Of a stretch of 64,000 nt of DNA, positions 1 to 9,242 are shown piece by piece. Origin of the DNA: Cricetomys ansorgei (Eukaryota; Chordata; Mammalia; Rodentia; Nesomyidae); assembly GCA_026225945.1 (NCBI GenBank), contig JAMJFZ010002576.1, positions 33,730-97,729 on the forward strand. Reading direction: 5' to 3'. The stretch's first letter is position 1. The number at the start of each line of letters is the position of its first letter. A model generated the notes under the pieces. It was given only the letters and a program-made list of their open reading frames with translations, was not told the DNA's origin and made no database searches. The translations under genes were made by a program, and so were the position numbers.

Positions 1-90
1 TTTGTCTGAATCTTAAAAAAATAAAATCTTAAATAAATCTTAAATCTTAGATCTAAATCTTTTTGTCTTAAATCTTCTCTAAGGGAAGGA
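1..90. repeat. A/T-rich run of a degenerate TTAAATC-type motif
   Basis: The first 80 or so bases repeat a motif close to TTAAATC or AAATCTT several times with slippage. It reads as a decayed 7-bp simple repeat, and the window edge cuts it off. A cleaner array of the same unit lies at 59358-59385. Confidence 0.55.
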
Positions 91-233
91 GTATCAGGTA
101 ATTTCAGCAATAACAGAGAAAGCCAGAGGATCAGTGCAGACAGTGCCCATGATTCTAGAGTACACAGTGGGAAGGGCTGAAGACTGAGCCCTGTGCAGAA
201 TAACTAGGAGGATGAGTGCCCCATGAAAAAAAT

Positions 234-256
234 GTGGTGTGTTTGTGTGTGTGTGG

Positions 257-290
<34 letters not shown>
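234..290. repeat. (TG)n microsatellite, interrupted
   Basis: A TG dinucleotide tract with two interruptions near its start and a pure run of about 30 bases at its end. Read on the minus strand it encodes a false Thr-His repeat peptide, which is not a gene. Confidence 0.95.
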
Positions 291-292
<2 letters not shown>

Positions 293-1647
293 TTCCAAAT
301 CACTCTGGGGACCCTGTGAGAGCAAATAATAGTAATTTTCATTGGAGAGAATGAGACATTAGAACACAGAGTGGGGATAGATTGAAAAGAACTTGTAGTA
401 TCAGAGTCTCATGAGTGACAGAAAATGTTAATATTTCCTGTTGTGTTTCCACAACTGGGAAAAATTGAAGTACAAATAGCAGAGGGGGGATATCTCATTG
501 ATTTTGGTTCATTTATTCCTTTTGTTTTGAGTTTTTTGTTGCCTTGAGATGCAGTTTGACAGGGTGGAGGTTGGGTAAGGAGATGTTATAAGCAGTTATA
601 AGGCCAGGGGTTTTAGAGATTTATGTGGTCTTTATGGATGAATCTGCAAACCCGACATTCATGAGAGAGAATAGACTGTCAGCCAACCGGTAGTATAAAC
701 TACAGCTGTGGTTTCACCCAAAGAAAAAGAGATAAGAAACTAGATTAGGTAGAAATCAGTTGGACAAAAGTAGCTACATTTTTATCTACTTCAGAAGTAG
801 GTAGAGAAATACAAATCGGTTGAAAAACGGGGTGGTGGCATTTGAGTATGGAAAGACTGCTGGAGCTTTCAGCATTTCTACTGAGAGAAAATAGGAAAGG
901 ACAGGGTGTTGTGTTGTCAGAATGGCAAATTATATCTATGGTGATACTCCCAAATAAGAGGGGCCTTGGGTCCTCAGCTTGAGAATAGAGATCAGAGTAG
1001 AGTTGGTACTGAGGAAATTGAGATGGCCCTGGGACTAGACATTCATATAAAAGAAACTAGAAAAGACGGAGCAAGAAAAACCCAGGAGGAAGGTAGAGTA
1101 CAGACAAAGGGCATGTCCTTCCAACTCAAATGGAAACGGTTGACAGCGGCCTCAGGTGAAGGAGGGAAGGCAGGGGAGAGATGAGAATTTGGGCCTTTCA
1201 TTTAGGTGAGAATTTTTTTTGTTGTTTTTTATTTCATTTACACAGTAGGTAAGATATTCTAAGAGTGAAAGATAGTAGGTATTAATAAAAATGATGAAAT
1301 TTATATGGATTTTAAAATAAAATTCTATGCTACGGAGGAGTTCATTATTAAAAAAAAAAAAAAAAGAACAAATGTCCTGCAGAATTCTGAATAGCCCAGC
1401 TAAGGTTGACCTGTCAGGCCCTTTGATGAGTATAATCGTACTGAGTTTACGGCTGAACCATGTTTCTACAAGCATTGACATCACCCAAGGAAACATTAAG
1501 AAGAATTTTGTCTGGGCTATACTGTTATGTATTCTAACTTAATTGGTCTGAGATAATAACATTCATAAAAGCACATGGGAATCATTACTCTCTTAATATT
1601 GCTAAAATCACTCTGTGTTTTTGACAAAGACACACGCAGCACAGGCT
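291..1647. other. Unrecognised sequence, no gene seen
   Basis: About 1.3 kb in which I recognise no repeat family and no convincing coding sequence. It includes a run of about 16 A near 1350. The longest frames (72-114 codons) show no known motif and no codon pattern that stands out. It may be old unique sequence. Confidence 0.5.
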
Positions 1648-1724
1648 GCTGTCAAACATGCTATGTAGGCAAGGACAGCCTTGAACTGATCCTCCTGACT
1701 CTATATCACAAGTTCTGGGCTTAC
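1648..1724 (-). mobile_element. Old B1-type (7SL-derived) SINE fragment
   Basis: Read on the minus strand, the block follows the middle of a B1/proto-B1: a degenerate 'pol III B-box to CTACATAG' stretch, with an antisense 'ctatgtaggc..ggacagccttgaact' track and a 'cctcctgact' match. It is heavily diverged and truncated. It is closer to the early B1F/PB1 types than to young murid B1 copies. Confidence 0.55.
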
Positions 1725-2079
1725 TTGTTCACTACTGTATATTGCTCCCACATCAACATTTTTTATTTCTTTTTTCAATGAAATACTTTCACCTCCCCTA
1801 ACACCTTCTAGATGCACCCCAGCTCCCTATCCACCTTACCCCCTACTTTCAACAACAAACAACCCAAAACCTGTAGGTCAGTGCCTTACTCAACCCTTAT
1901 CTAGGAAGCTTCTTGCAATAAATGGAAATTAGTGCAGAGATATAACTGGGCAATGTGTAGAGAGTGTCAGTGGAGCACTCATCCTTAATGCAGAGTCTTC
2001 ATCACCGTAATATTTTAAGTTTATATTTTCAGCACCTCAGCTTGCAGCTTTTTAATACCCAGATCTGTCGTAATAAAAT

Positions 2080-2081
<2 letters not shown>
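1725..2081. other. Unrecognised sequence
   Basis: Pyrimidine-rich then A-rich sequence. I see no repeat family or gene. Confidence 0.4.

Positions 2082-2122
<41 letters not shown>
2082..2122. repeat. (AC)n microsatellite, pure
   Basis: About 20 uninterrupted AC units, directly next to a sharp rise in G+C content. It is a likely length-variable site. Confidence 0.97.
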
Positions 2123-2124
<2 letters not shown>

Positions 2125-2660
2125 CCCCTCCTGCAGCCTCCCTGTCCCACGAGGCAGCCACAGCTAACCAGCAGCTGTAGCAGCTCCCAGGCAGGAAGCC
2201 ACAGGGGAGCTCTCAGGGTGTGGTTCTTATGGTTGTGGTTCTTACAATGCATCCATCCGGCCTTGGACTATAGCCGGGGAGCCCGCAAGAGTGAAATCAA
2301 GGACCCTTGGGAGCATTATCAAAGTCATTCTCTCTTGTTTAATGCAAGTGTAATTACATTTATGGAGCTAGGGAGAGGGAGGGTCTTTGGTACCCACGAA
2401 TGGATGCCATTGGTTAAGACAGAGATATTAGGATTTAGGTAACCAATTCTCCCTATCAAGGCTCACTTTTTAAAAGGGGGTGGGGTTTTGCTGTGGCTTG
2501 TGGCCTGTCAGTGCAGAGGGGAGGAGCCAAGCTCCCCCCCTCCAGCACTTCAACGCAAGGGCTGGGGTCTAAGCTTCCTCGACCCATAACTGCCTGACCA
2601 TTCCACGAGGACACCACACACATCAGCAAAACTGTTAATAAAATCTAAGGAAAAGTTTAA
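2123..2660 (+). mobile_element. Candidate LTR or other GC-rich insertion, unclassified
   Basis: This block is clearly richer in G+C than its flanks and stops abruptly at the AC tract. Reading plus, it has a TATA-like stretch (ttttaaaag, near 2470). About 165 bases later it has an AATAAA-type signal (taataaaatc, near 2635). That order would fit the U3 and R parts of a retroviral LTR. I do not recognise the family, I see no clear TG...CA ends, and no internal retroviral genes follow. It could also be a pseudogene fragment. The LTR reading is inference. Confidence 0.3.
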
Positions 2661-2864
2661 GTACTTGTCAAATTTTGAAAGGGAATGAATGATGTTAAGT
2701 TCATATTGTCCCCATTTGTGTAGTTATTGTAGGTTAACAATACATATTCATCAAAAGAATCAAAGTAATGATTGTTCTGGAAGGTTTTTGTTGTTTTATC
2801 ATTCTTATCATTGTTGTTAAATCTATTAAAAAATAAAAATTAAAAAAAAAAAAAAACTTCACAT

Positions 2865-3027
2865 AGCCAGCCAGAAGTGCCAGATACCTTTGTTTCCACC
2901 ACTTGGGGAGGCAGAGGCAGGCAGTTCTCTGTGAGTTTAAGGCCTGTCCAGTCTACAGATCTACAGAGTGAGTTCCAGGACAAAGTTAGAACAGAGAAAC
3001 TCTGTCTCAAAAGAAAACAACAGCAAC
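2865..3027 (+). mobile_element. B1 SINE, full length, diverged
   Basis: B1 landmarks in order: the left end, 'cacttggggaggcagaggcaggc', 'ctgtgagttta', a duplicated 'ctacagat' segment, 'agagtgagttccaggac', and the 'aaactctgtctc' 3' end followed by an A-rich tail. An A-run precedes it. The short sequence before the element (near 2853-2864) resembles the one after its tail (near 3028-3040), which fits a target-site duplication. Transcription would be by RNA polymerase III; the copy is old. Confidence 0.9.
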
Positions 3028-3057
3028 AAACCTCCACATACAGAATAATGAATAAGA

Positions 3058-3760
3058 GAACATTTTATTTTATTATATTTTTATTACTTAAAACAATTAT
3101 AAAATTTTAAATATATTTTGATCATGTCCTTTCCCTTCTTCAAGTCCCTCCAGATCCTCTCCCTCACTCAAAAAAATAAAAGGCCTAACACAAGAAAAAT
3201 ACCCTCACAACCAGGATATCAACAAACCCCCCAAAACCAAACTATAACCAAATAAATGCACACAACAAAAACTGTGGAGTCCATTATATGTTGGTCAAGT
3301 GCTCTTGAACATAAGGCCTGCCCAGGAGCAGTTTATAGACCCAGTGTCACTCCACTGGAGAAATTTGATTTTTCCTTCTCCAAGCAGATATAAGTGACAG
3401 TTCAGTTGTCAACCTTTAACTTAGTGCCTTGGTTTTCATTCATTCATTTTGAAAATACACAAAATAAAATATAATCTGATAAAAGAAAAGCTATCACATC
3501 GAAGTTGGACAAGACAAACCAACAGAAAGAAAAGACCCAAGAGAAGACACACGGATTGGGAGAATCACTCGTTATCACACTCAGGAATTCCATAAAATCA
3601 TTAAATTGGAAGCCATATATACAGAGGACACAGTGCAGACCAGTGAAGGCCCTCTGCTTGTTGCTTCAGACTCTATAAGTTCATATGAGCTTTGCTCATG
3701 CTGATTTAGTGGGCCTTATTTTATCTTGTTTTTCACTATCCTTTCATTCAGTCTTAGCCT
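3058..3760 (-). mobile_element. Rodent L1 3' UTR fragment
   Basis: It begins with a T-rich run (the reversed poly-A tail) and 'ccctccagatcctc'. It then follows the same sequence as 29830-30400, including 'ttatatgttggtcaag', 'gaagacacacg' and 'gttcatatgagctttgctcatg'. Both are minus-strand L1 3' UTRs of one subtype. ORF2 is not reached, so this is a 5'-truncated insertion. The 5' boundary is approximate. Confidence 0.8.
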
Positions 3761-3799
3761 TTGATTTGTAGATTCATTGTTTGTGTGTGTGTGGGGGGG

Positions 3800-5003
3800 T
3801 GATCAAGTCCAGTTCTAGTCCCTGGGATGGGTTCCTCAGTCTCCACGAAGAAGGATAAACAACAAAAACTTCGACAAGTGAGCACAGTACCTCCTTCTTC
3901 TATGGGACCCTAGTTGGCACACTTAATGTGCTTACTGACATGCATAGAATACGCCTTATGATGATTATGACACACAGGAGTGTTTCTTTAATAGTAAAAT
4001 AAAGAAGGATAAAAAAATAAAGAGTAAAATCAAAGAAAATTACAATGTGCACGTTAAGGGAATAATACAAAGTTTCTCTAAGGTAGCAATTCAATTCTGT
4101 AGGTCATTCAATTCTCAGCTAGTTCGTTCGCCTCTGTCTCTCCTGTCCGTTTGTTCTTTGACCAAGACTTTTCTGTGGCTTAAGTAGCAAACTGCAGGAA
4201 TGCTTCTCTAACAGAATGCAGGTGTCAGGCACATCTCAGAAGGAGCCAGTGTAGATAAGCGGTGTCCTTTCTTCTGTAGCTGTAGTCAGTTAGGGACTGC
4301 TGAATGTCATGCTGGCTGAATTTCCTAGGCAACTTCCAATTACCTAGGTCAAATAGGGCAAAGGACATGTAGGCACCAGAGGAGAGTTTTATTTTGGTTT
4401 TTAGGTCCTTGGAACGTATTTATTTTTCCTGAGTCACAGCTATACATTTTCAATCCTATCTATTGGTTGTTATTGGCTCAGGAATCTTTCTTTTTTAAAT
4501 CCTGGGAAAGTTTACTTTTAGGTCAGTGCAGGCTGCTATGTTCTTCATTAACTGGGGGAACAAGTTAAGGATGAACTAGCTATTTGTTTCTTCAGGTGTG
4601 CTAACTCTCTAACTAAGCCCTCTGGCTTCTATTATTAAGGCTTATCCCTTTCTGGGAAGGTCAACATTTACTCCAGGAATAGTTTTATGATGCACTTGTA
4701 ATAAACCTGGGTAGCTCTCACACATGCCAGGACTTGGAAGTCAGGAGGTGATTGCAATTTACTTTTGAATAGCATGGCTGTGTTCCATTCCAGCCAGCAG
4801 TGGCTGGCTCAGGGATTACTTTGGATATTACTATTAGGCTATGCAGACCTTATTATTGATGAGAAACATATGTCACCGTACAGAAAAGATAAGAAAGGGG
4901 CAAAGCAGTTAAGGAATTCCAATTTCCCAACAACAAAGGCCCAGTATCCTTGTCAAGCTGAAGAATCCATAGTCCGGGTAATATGGCTCTCAACAATCTT
5001 GAT
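3800..5003 (+). mobile_element. Unclassified dispersed repeat, copy 1 of 2
   Basis: About 1.2 kb that aligns along its length, with gaps, to 47468-48402. Shared landmarks in the same order are: 'ttcctcagt..tccac' plus 'aaggataaacaacaa' near the start; 'cttctatggga'; 'acaatgtgcac'; 'agcaaactgcagga'; 'ctaacagaatgcaggtgtca'; 'ctcacacatgcc'; 'attattgatgaga'; 'gcaaagcagtt'; and 'tggctctcaaca' at the end. Copy 1 is longer in the centre (about 4320-4560). I see no retroviral genes, TG...CA ends or poly-A tail. A rodent medium-reiteration (RMER-like) or LTR-derived family is possible, but I cannot name it. The frame at 4765-5061 lies inside it and is not a gene. Confidence 0.75.
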
Positions 5004-5389
5004 TTTCACCTCTACAAAAATAGAATATCATTATTCATCTTTTATCTACCTGACAAATTGATACATTCTTACCAGTATCAAAAAGTAAAAATTTCAAGAC
5101 AAAGTAATAGCCTTTTAACAATGAGGAGTGTCATTTCCAACTGGGTTACATCTATATTAGTGAATCAGTCTTATGATCATTCCATTGGGGATCTCTGATC
5201 AAAATTTCTGTGAGAACAACTTAAAAGAAGACTTAGTTCAGCTCGCTGTTACAAAGTGATTAATCCATGGTCACTGGATCACATGTGCTTAGAAAGAACA
5301 TGATAGAGATGAGCAAGTCACATAAAATTTTGCTCAGTATGTATGAACGTTTTGTGTACATTTTACAAACATTTTGTAACCTAACCACT

Positions 5390-5475
5390 TTCCAGGCATA
5401 GTGTGGATACTGAAGGAACCAAAGGTGAGTAAGATGTTGTCAGTGATCTCAGAGAACTGAAAAATAGTAACCTAA
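5390..5475 (+). repeat. Ancient interspersed-repeat remnant (weak)
   Basis: The wording 'ccaggcatagtgtggatactgaaggaacc..aaggtgagtaagatg' recalls the common mammal-wide repeat block built around 'gtgccaggcactgt..ggatacaaaggtgaa'. Similar remnants appear at 18770, 27655 and 42130. Class not certain. Confidence 0.35.
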
Positions 5476-6993
5476 GGGGAACACTGCAAAACTCCACTTT
5501 AGAGTAATTGTGATTGATTTTTTTTGCTGGCTTCCCTCCAGATTCTACAAGAAGGTTGTTTGGAAAAAATGTTTGTTATCTATGTTCTTGTGTATCTTAG
5601 CAGTAGCCAGGGTAAGGACAGCTTGAACTGTTTCTATTAAGTGCAGAGGTATCTGGATAACTGTGCTCCCAATTTTACTGCTCAGGAAAAGTGACAGATG
5701 GCAAGAAGGAAAATTCTGTGAAGACCCCTGACAGCAGAATAACTATTTGATATGCCACTAGAAAACATTCAGTAGTCAGTTCAGTGGAAGGTTGGCAGGG
5801 TATACGGGGTGAGGGGATAATATCAAGTCACTTATTACTCATTATGGTGCTTATGTAATCTTGTCTATTTTTACTACATACAAGGGTAGTAATAATTTTC
5901 TCTTCTCTATAGCTTTGAGCTCTGAAAAGCTTGTCTTGTATTCTGCAGATTTTCTGTACTTCAGGTCATGTCCTCATTATTCCTGACCAAGCCAAGATGT
6001 CACCTATTTCTGAATCTGATATTCTCACATTACACTGTAGTTGTTCTGTGAAACCTGCTGATTAGCCAAGGTAACCCCCCCCAAAAAAAAACAGATAAAG
6101 AATATTTCTCTATATCACTCTGGGACCTAGTGCTGGAAGCTGTGCAGGGGAACAGCAGCCAGCATTGGAGTTTAGGAGTCAGCTTACTGTTGAGCAGGGT
6201 GACAGTGGGTTTTTACTTTGGCCTTCCAGGGGATTGTCTCCTGAATGCCCTTTGCTCCTTCTGTTGTTACTGCTGGGCCTTATTGTGCTTGTTACTACCA
6301 TGGTATTAAAGTTCTATGGGGGTCTCTAACCCCTCGGTAGGCAGTGCTGCTGGCACATATAACAATGGTGATGGATTTACCTCAAGCAATGCCACTTGGG
6401 CAAGGCAGTGCCACTCAATTAAATTGGTGACTGTATTGAAACTCCAGAAAGAATAATTAAAAAACATGAATAGTTAAAAATGTTAGGTGTTTCACATACA
6501 GTTACAGGGTTAAATTAGGTTATTTTGCCAGCTGCCTTAGAATCAGTAACTTATGAAGAAAACATATTTTTGCTTAGTCTTGGTTTTGAAAGCTAGAACA
6601 AAGAAAGCTTAATTGCTAGAGCCCATGAGTTTCACTTATGAAACAGACCCATGATCAAGTAAGTAATAACAAATCAGTTTTAGTGCCCATTGTTAGGCTT
6701 GAACTTCCTCAACAACAAATTAAATAGATTCTGTCCTGGTCTCTATAATCAAAAGTTTACTTTTGATGAGTTTGGGGTATGCCTTGAGGATAGAGCTGGG
6801 TAGCAAACTTTACTTTTACCTAAGAAAAGCAAAAAGACCCCTAACTTAAAGTTTTCTTTTTATAATAAACTTGTTTCACTGTGTTAGCTAAATAACAATT
6901 GTATACATTAGGATACTGTGATGTGTACCTGTTCCTTAGCAACCCAATTACAATAGAAGCTGGCTATGAAATTGGTTGGCTTGCTTAAACTCT
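5476..6993. other. Unrecognised sequence
   Basis: About 1.5 kb with no repeat I recognise and no coding pattern. Small items: a C/A homopolymer junction near 6066-6080, and a 20-base palindrome at 6748-6767 (9-base arms around TT). Confidence 0.4.
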
Positions 6994-7103
6994 GTATATA
7001 TATATATAGTATATATATAGTATATATAGTATAATAGTATATATGTATATATACTATTGCTTCTAGTATATAGATGTACTGTGAGAAAAATATATATATA
7101 TAT
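6994..7103. repeat. (TA)n-rich low-complexity tract
   Basis: Several TATATA runs broken by GTATAG and a short unique spacer, ending with a second TA run near 7090-7103. It is self-complementary and could extrude or slip. Confidence 0.9.
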
Positions 7104-7281
7104 GGAAAACTAGGTGTTCAGGTGTGATTTTTAAGATAACCTGTTTTTAAAAATATGGAACTTGTAATAACTGAAATGTAAAACCTGTAATCATTATGTA
7201 AAGTTTAACTTTATGATTAAGATGTGATTTAATTCAATCTTTCCCCATGAGGGGCTTTGTAAAAAAAAAAAGAAATAAAAC

Positions 7282-7327
7282 CCTGTGCATCTTTACATAT
7301 ATATACGTATATATAAAGATGCACAGG
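7282..7327. repeat. 46-bp near-perfect palindrome
   Basis: The outer arms are 14 bases and pair perfectly (CCTGTGCATCTTTA with TAAAGATGCACAGG). The core is TA-rich with one C:A mismatch pair, five more pairs, and a small central mismatch around CG. Length and arm identity go well beyond chance for unique sequence. Possible origins are a small inverted-repeat (MITE-like) insertion or a microsatellite-born hairpin. No gene is implied. Confidence 0.85.
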
Positions 7328-7330
7328 TTA

Positions 7331-7453
7331 ACAGACAGAGAGGAGAGAAGAAGAGCAGGAGTAGACAAGTGAGAGTAAGAGAGGAGAGAGAAAAGAGGAA
7401 AGAAGGAGAATAGAGAAAGGAAGAAAAAACAACAGAAAGAATAAAGAGAGAAG
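7331..7453 (+). repeat. Purine-rich (GA/GAA) tract
   Basis: About 120 bases almost free of pyrimidines on the plus strand, made of AGAGAG, GGAGAA and AAGAAA runs, directly following the palindrome. Polypurine tracts of this kind can form triplex DNA. The minus-strand frame across it is a low-complexity artefact. Confidence 0.85.
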
Positions 7454-7599
7454 TTTGTCCCATTCATAAGAGGTGTGGTTTTATTCATATTATTTCCTCC
7501 ACTGTGCCCCTCACTCACAGGTTGCTGAAACCCTGGCCTGGGCTGGACCACCAACACCCCTTCCCAGAGCACTGCTCCCCTTCTTTGTGTTATTCTCCT

Positions 7600-7775
7600 C
7601 CACAGCACTTATAAGTAAGGGATTCTATGATACATTTACCTGCCAGCATTTACTATCTGCCTCCCACAAAGGAATATAAATTCCCAAATAATGACCTTTC
7701 TCTACTATGCCTTCAATATCTTTAACAGTGCCTAGAAATAGCACTGAATATATTTTGAGTGGATTAATTCATTGT
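7600..7775 (+). mobile_element. L2 LINE 3' end remnant
   Basis: The block keeps the order seen at L2 3' ends: 'agcacttataa', 'atttactatctgcctccc', a 'ttcccaaa..gacc' stretch, then 'acagtgcctagaaatag' and a 'gaat..attgagtggatt' close. It is very diverged, as expected for a repeat older than the placental radiation. The 5' limit is not clear; 7500-7600 may belong to it. Confidence 0.6.
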
Positions 7776-8728
7776 AATCAGTACTATTTACTGATAAATT
7801 CTGGTTCAACTTAACATACTTTCACAGCATGGCATTTTATTACATCAGCTTCCTAACAAAGACGTTAATGTCACATGAACCCCAGTTCTTGTCACCAGTG
7901 TAACATAATAAAGAGCACAAAATTGGAACAATTCATCAGATGTCTAAATATTTAAGAGTTATTAAACAATCTAAATCATTAAAATATATCTTGCTACTTT
8001 GAAAAATACATCATAATGTCAAAACCTTGATGCCTCATTTTTAAGAAATAATGGCAAAAGTTGCTTGAAATTCTATATTCCCTTGCTTTTTTTGTTAGTT
8101 CTGGGTATATGGGTCTATATCTAAAGCTGTCTTATTGCATTTGTTTGTGCCAAGAAATGGTACTCTCTCACTATGTAGAAAATTGAGGTGTGAACCTATG
8201 AAAGTTGCTTTTATAGCCTCTTCCACAAAGTCAGTAGCAAAGTTTCTGAAGAAAGAAAACCAAACAAATATTTGAGTGTTTGGTTTTTATTTTTTCATAT
8301 TGACTCAACAGTAGTGGCTTCCATTCACTACAAGCAAATCCTTCAGGTTTGAAAGTAAATTGGGAAGTGACGCTGGGAAAACACTTTAGTCTGGCAGGTC
8401 TCCATGATCTTCTTCCAAAATTAAACGTAAAAATGAGTGAGAAAAAAGAAATAAAGAATGGAAGACTAGTTTCAAGTCATGTGACAGCGAATGGCTAGTT
8501 CTTTTGGGAAAATAAGAAAATGTAGACAATGTAACTTAACCTCCAAAGGACCAAAAACTCCAAAGCAAGCAAGACATAAAGAGATGAACACTCACTTCAC
8601 ATTATAATCTCAAGGCACTGTAAAATATGAATATGTGTTGCAAACTGTAATCACACAAGTCTTGAAGTACACGTTAAAAAGTAAGATCTCATGTATCTGC
8701 CTTAACAGGCGAGATAATATTAATAGAA
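7776..8728. other. Unrecognised sequence
   Basis: A/T-rich sequence of nearly 1 kb with no repeat or gene I can support. Confidence 0.4.
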
Positions 8729-8729
8729 A

Positions 8730-8963
8730 TAATTATATGCCATCAATTTTATGTCAGGCACTGTTCTAATTACTTTTCATATTTGAGCTCATTTAGTTCT
8801 AAAAACAACCATATGAAGAATGTTCTAGCAATATCCTCTGTGCATAGCTGAGAAAAATGAGCCACTCTAATCCAAATTTTTTTTGCCCAAAGTGGTAGAG
8901 TTATAATTCAAATTCATCAGTCTGGCTCTGGACTCCACATTCTTAACTACTTCTATTGCCTTT
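8730..8963 (+). mobile_element. MIR SINE, near full length
   Basis: A clear MIR reading in order: 'gtcaggcactgttctaatta', 'tcatttagttct..aacaacc', 'atatgaagaatgttct', a degraded 'gaaaaatgagcca' stretch, 'gcccaaagtggtagagttat', then 'ttcaaattcatcagtctgg', 'ctccacattcttaac' and 'ctattgcct'. MIRs are ancient tRNA-derived SINEs present across mammals, so this fixes the flank as old DNA. Confidence 0.88.
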
Positions 8964-9054
8964 GACTTGCACAATATAATCATACTTAAAACTTGATTAG
9001 TAGTTTAGCTATGTGAGGTGACTCACTGACTTATGGTATATGAAACATCACTCC

Positions 9055-9242
9055 TGGGCAGGCAAAATGACTCAACAGGCAAAGATGCCTGCTGCCAAGA
9101 TTTATGACCAGAGATCAATGTCTAGAACTCACATGGTAAAAGGGGAGAATTAACTGCCACTTGTCCTCTGACCTCCACATGTGCCATGCCATGCAGAAGC
9201 CCACATATATACACAGACACATAAGCACAAAAAAATAAAATA
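9055..9242 (+). mobile_element. B4/RSINE1-type rodent SINE
   Basis: The head 'gcaaaatgactcaacaggc' plus 'aaagatgcctgctgccaag' and the 3' part 'cttgtcctctgacctccaca' match the RSINE1/B4 group, whose left end comes from a tRNA-like gene. It ends in an A-rich tail after a CA-rich stretch. It is one of the few recognisable elements between 9 and 12.6 kb. Confidence 0.85.

Noticed and set aside
94..342. 82-codon minus frame with a Thr-His repeat
   Set aside because: It translates the (TG)n microsatellite and shows no gene structure.
1152..1496. 114-codon minus frame
   Set aside because: Low-complexity A/T-rich sequence with a poly-A run in it, no motif, and no start or splice context.
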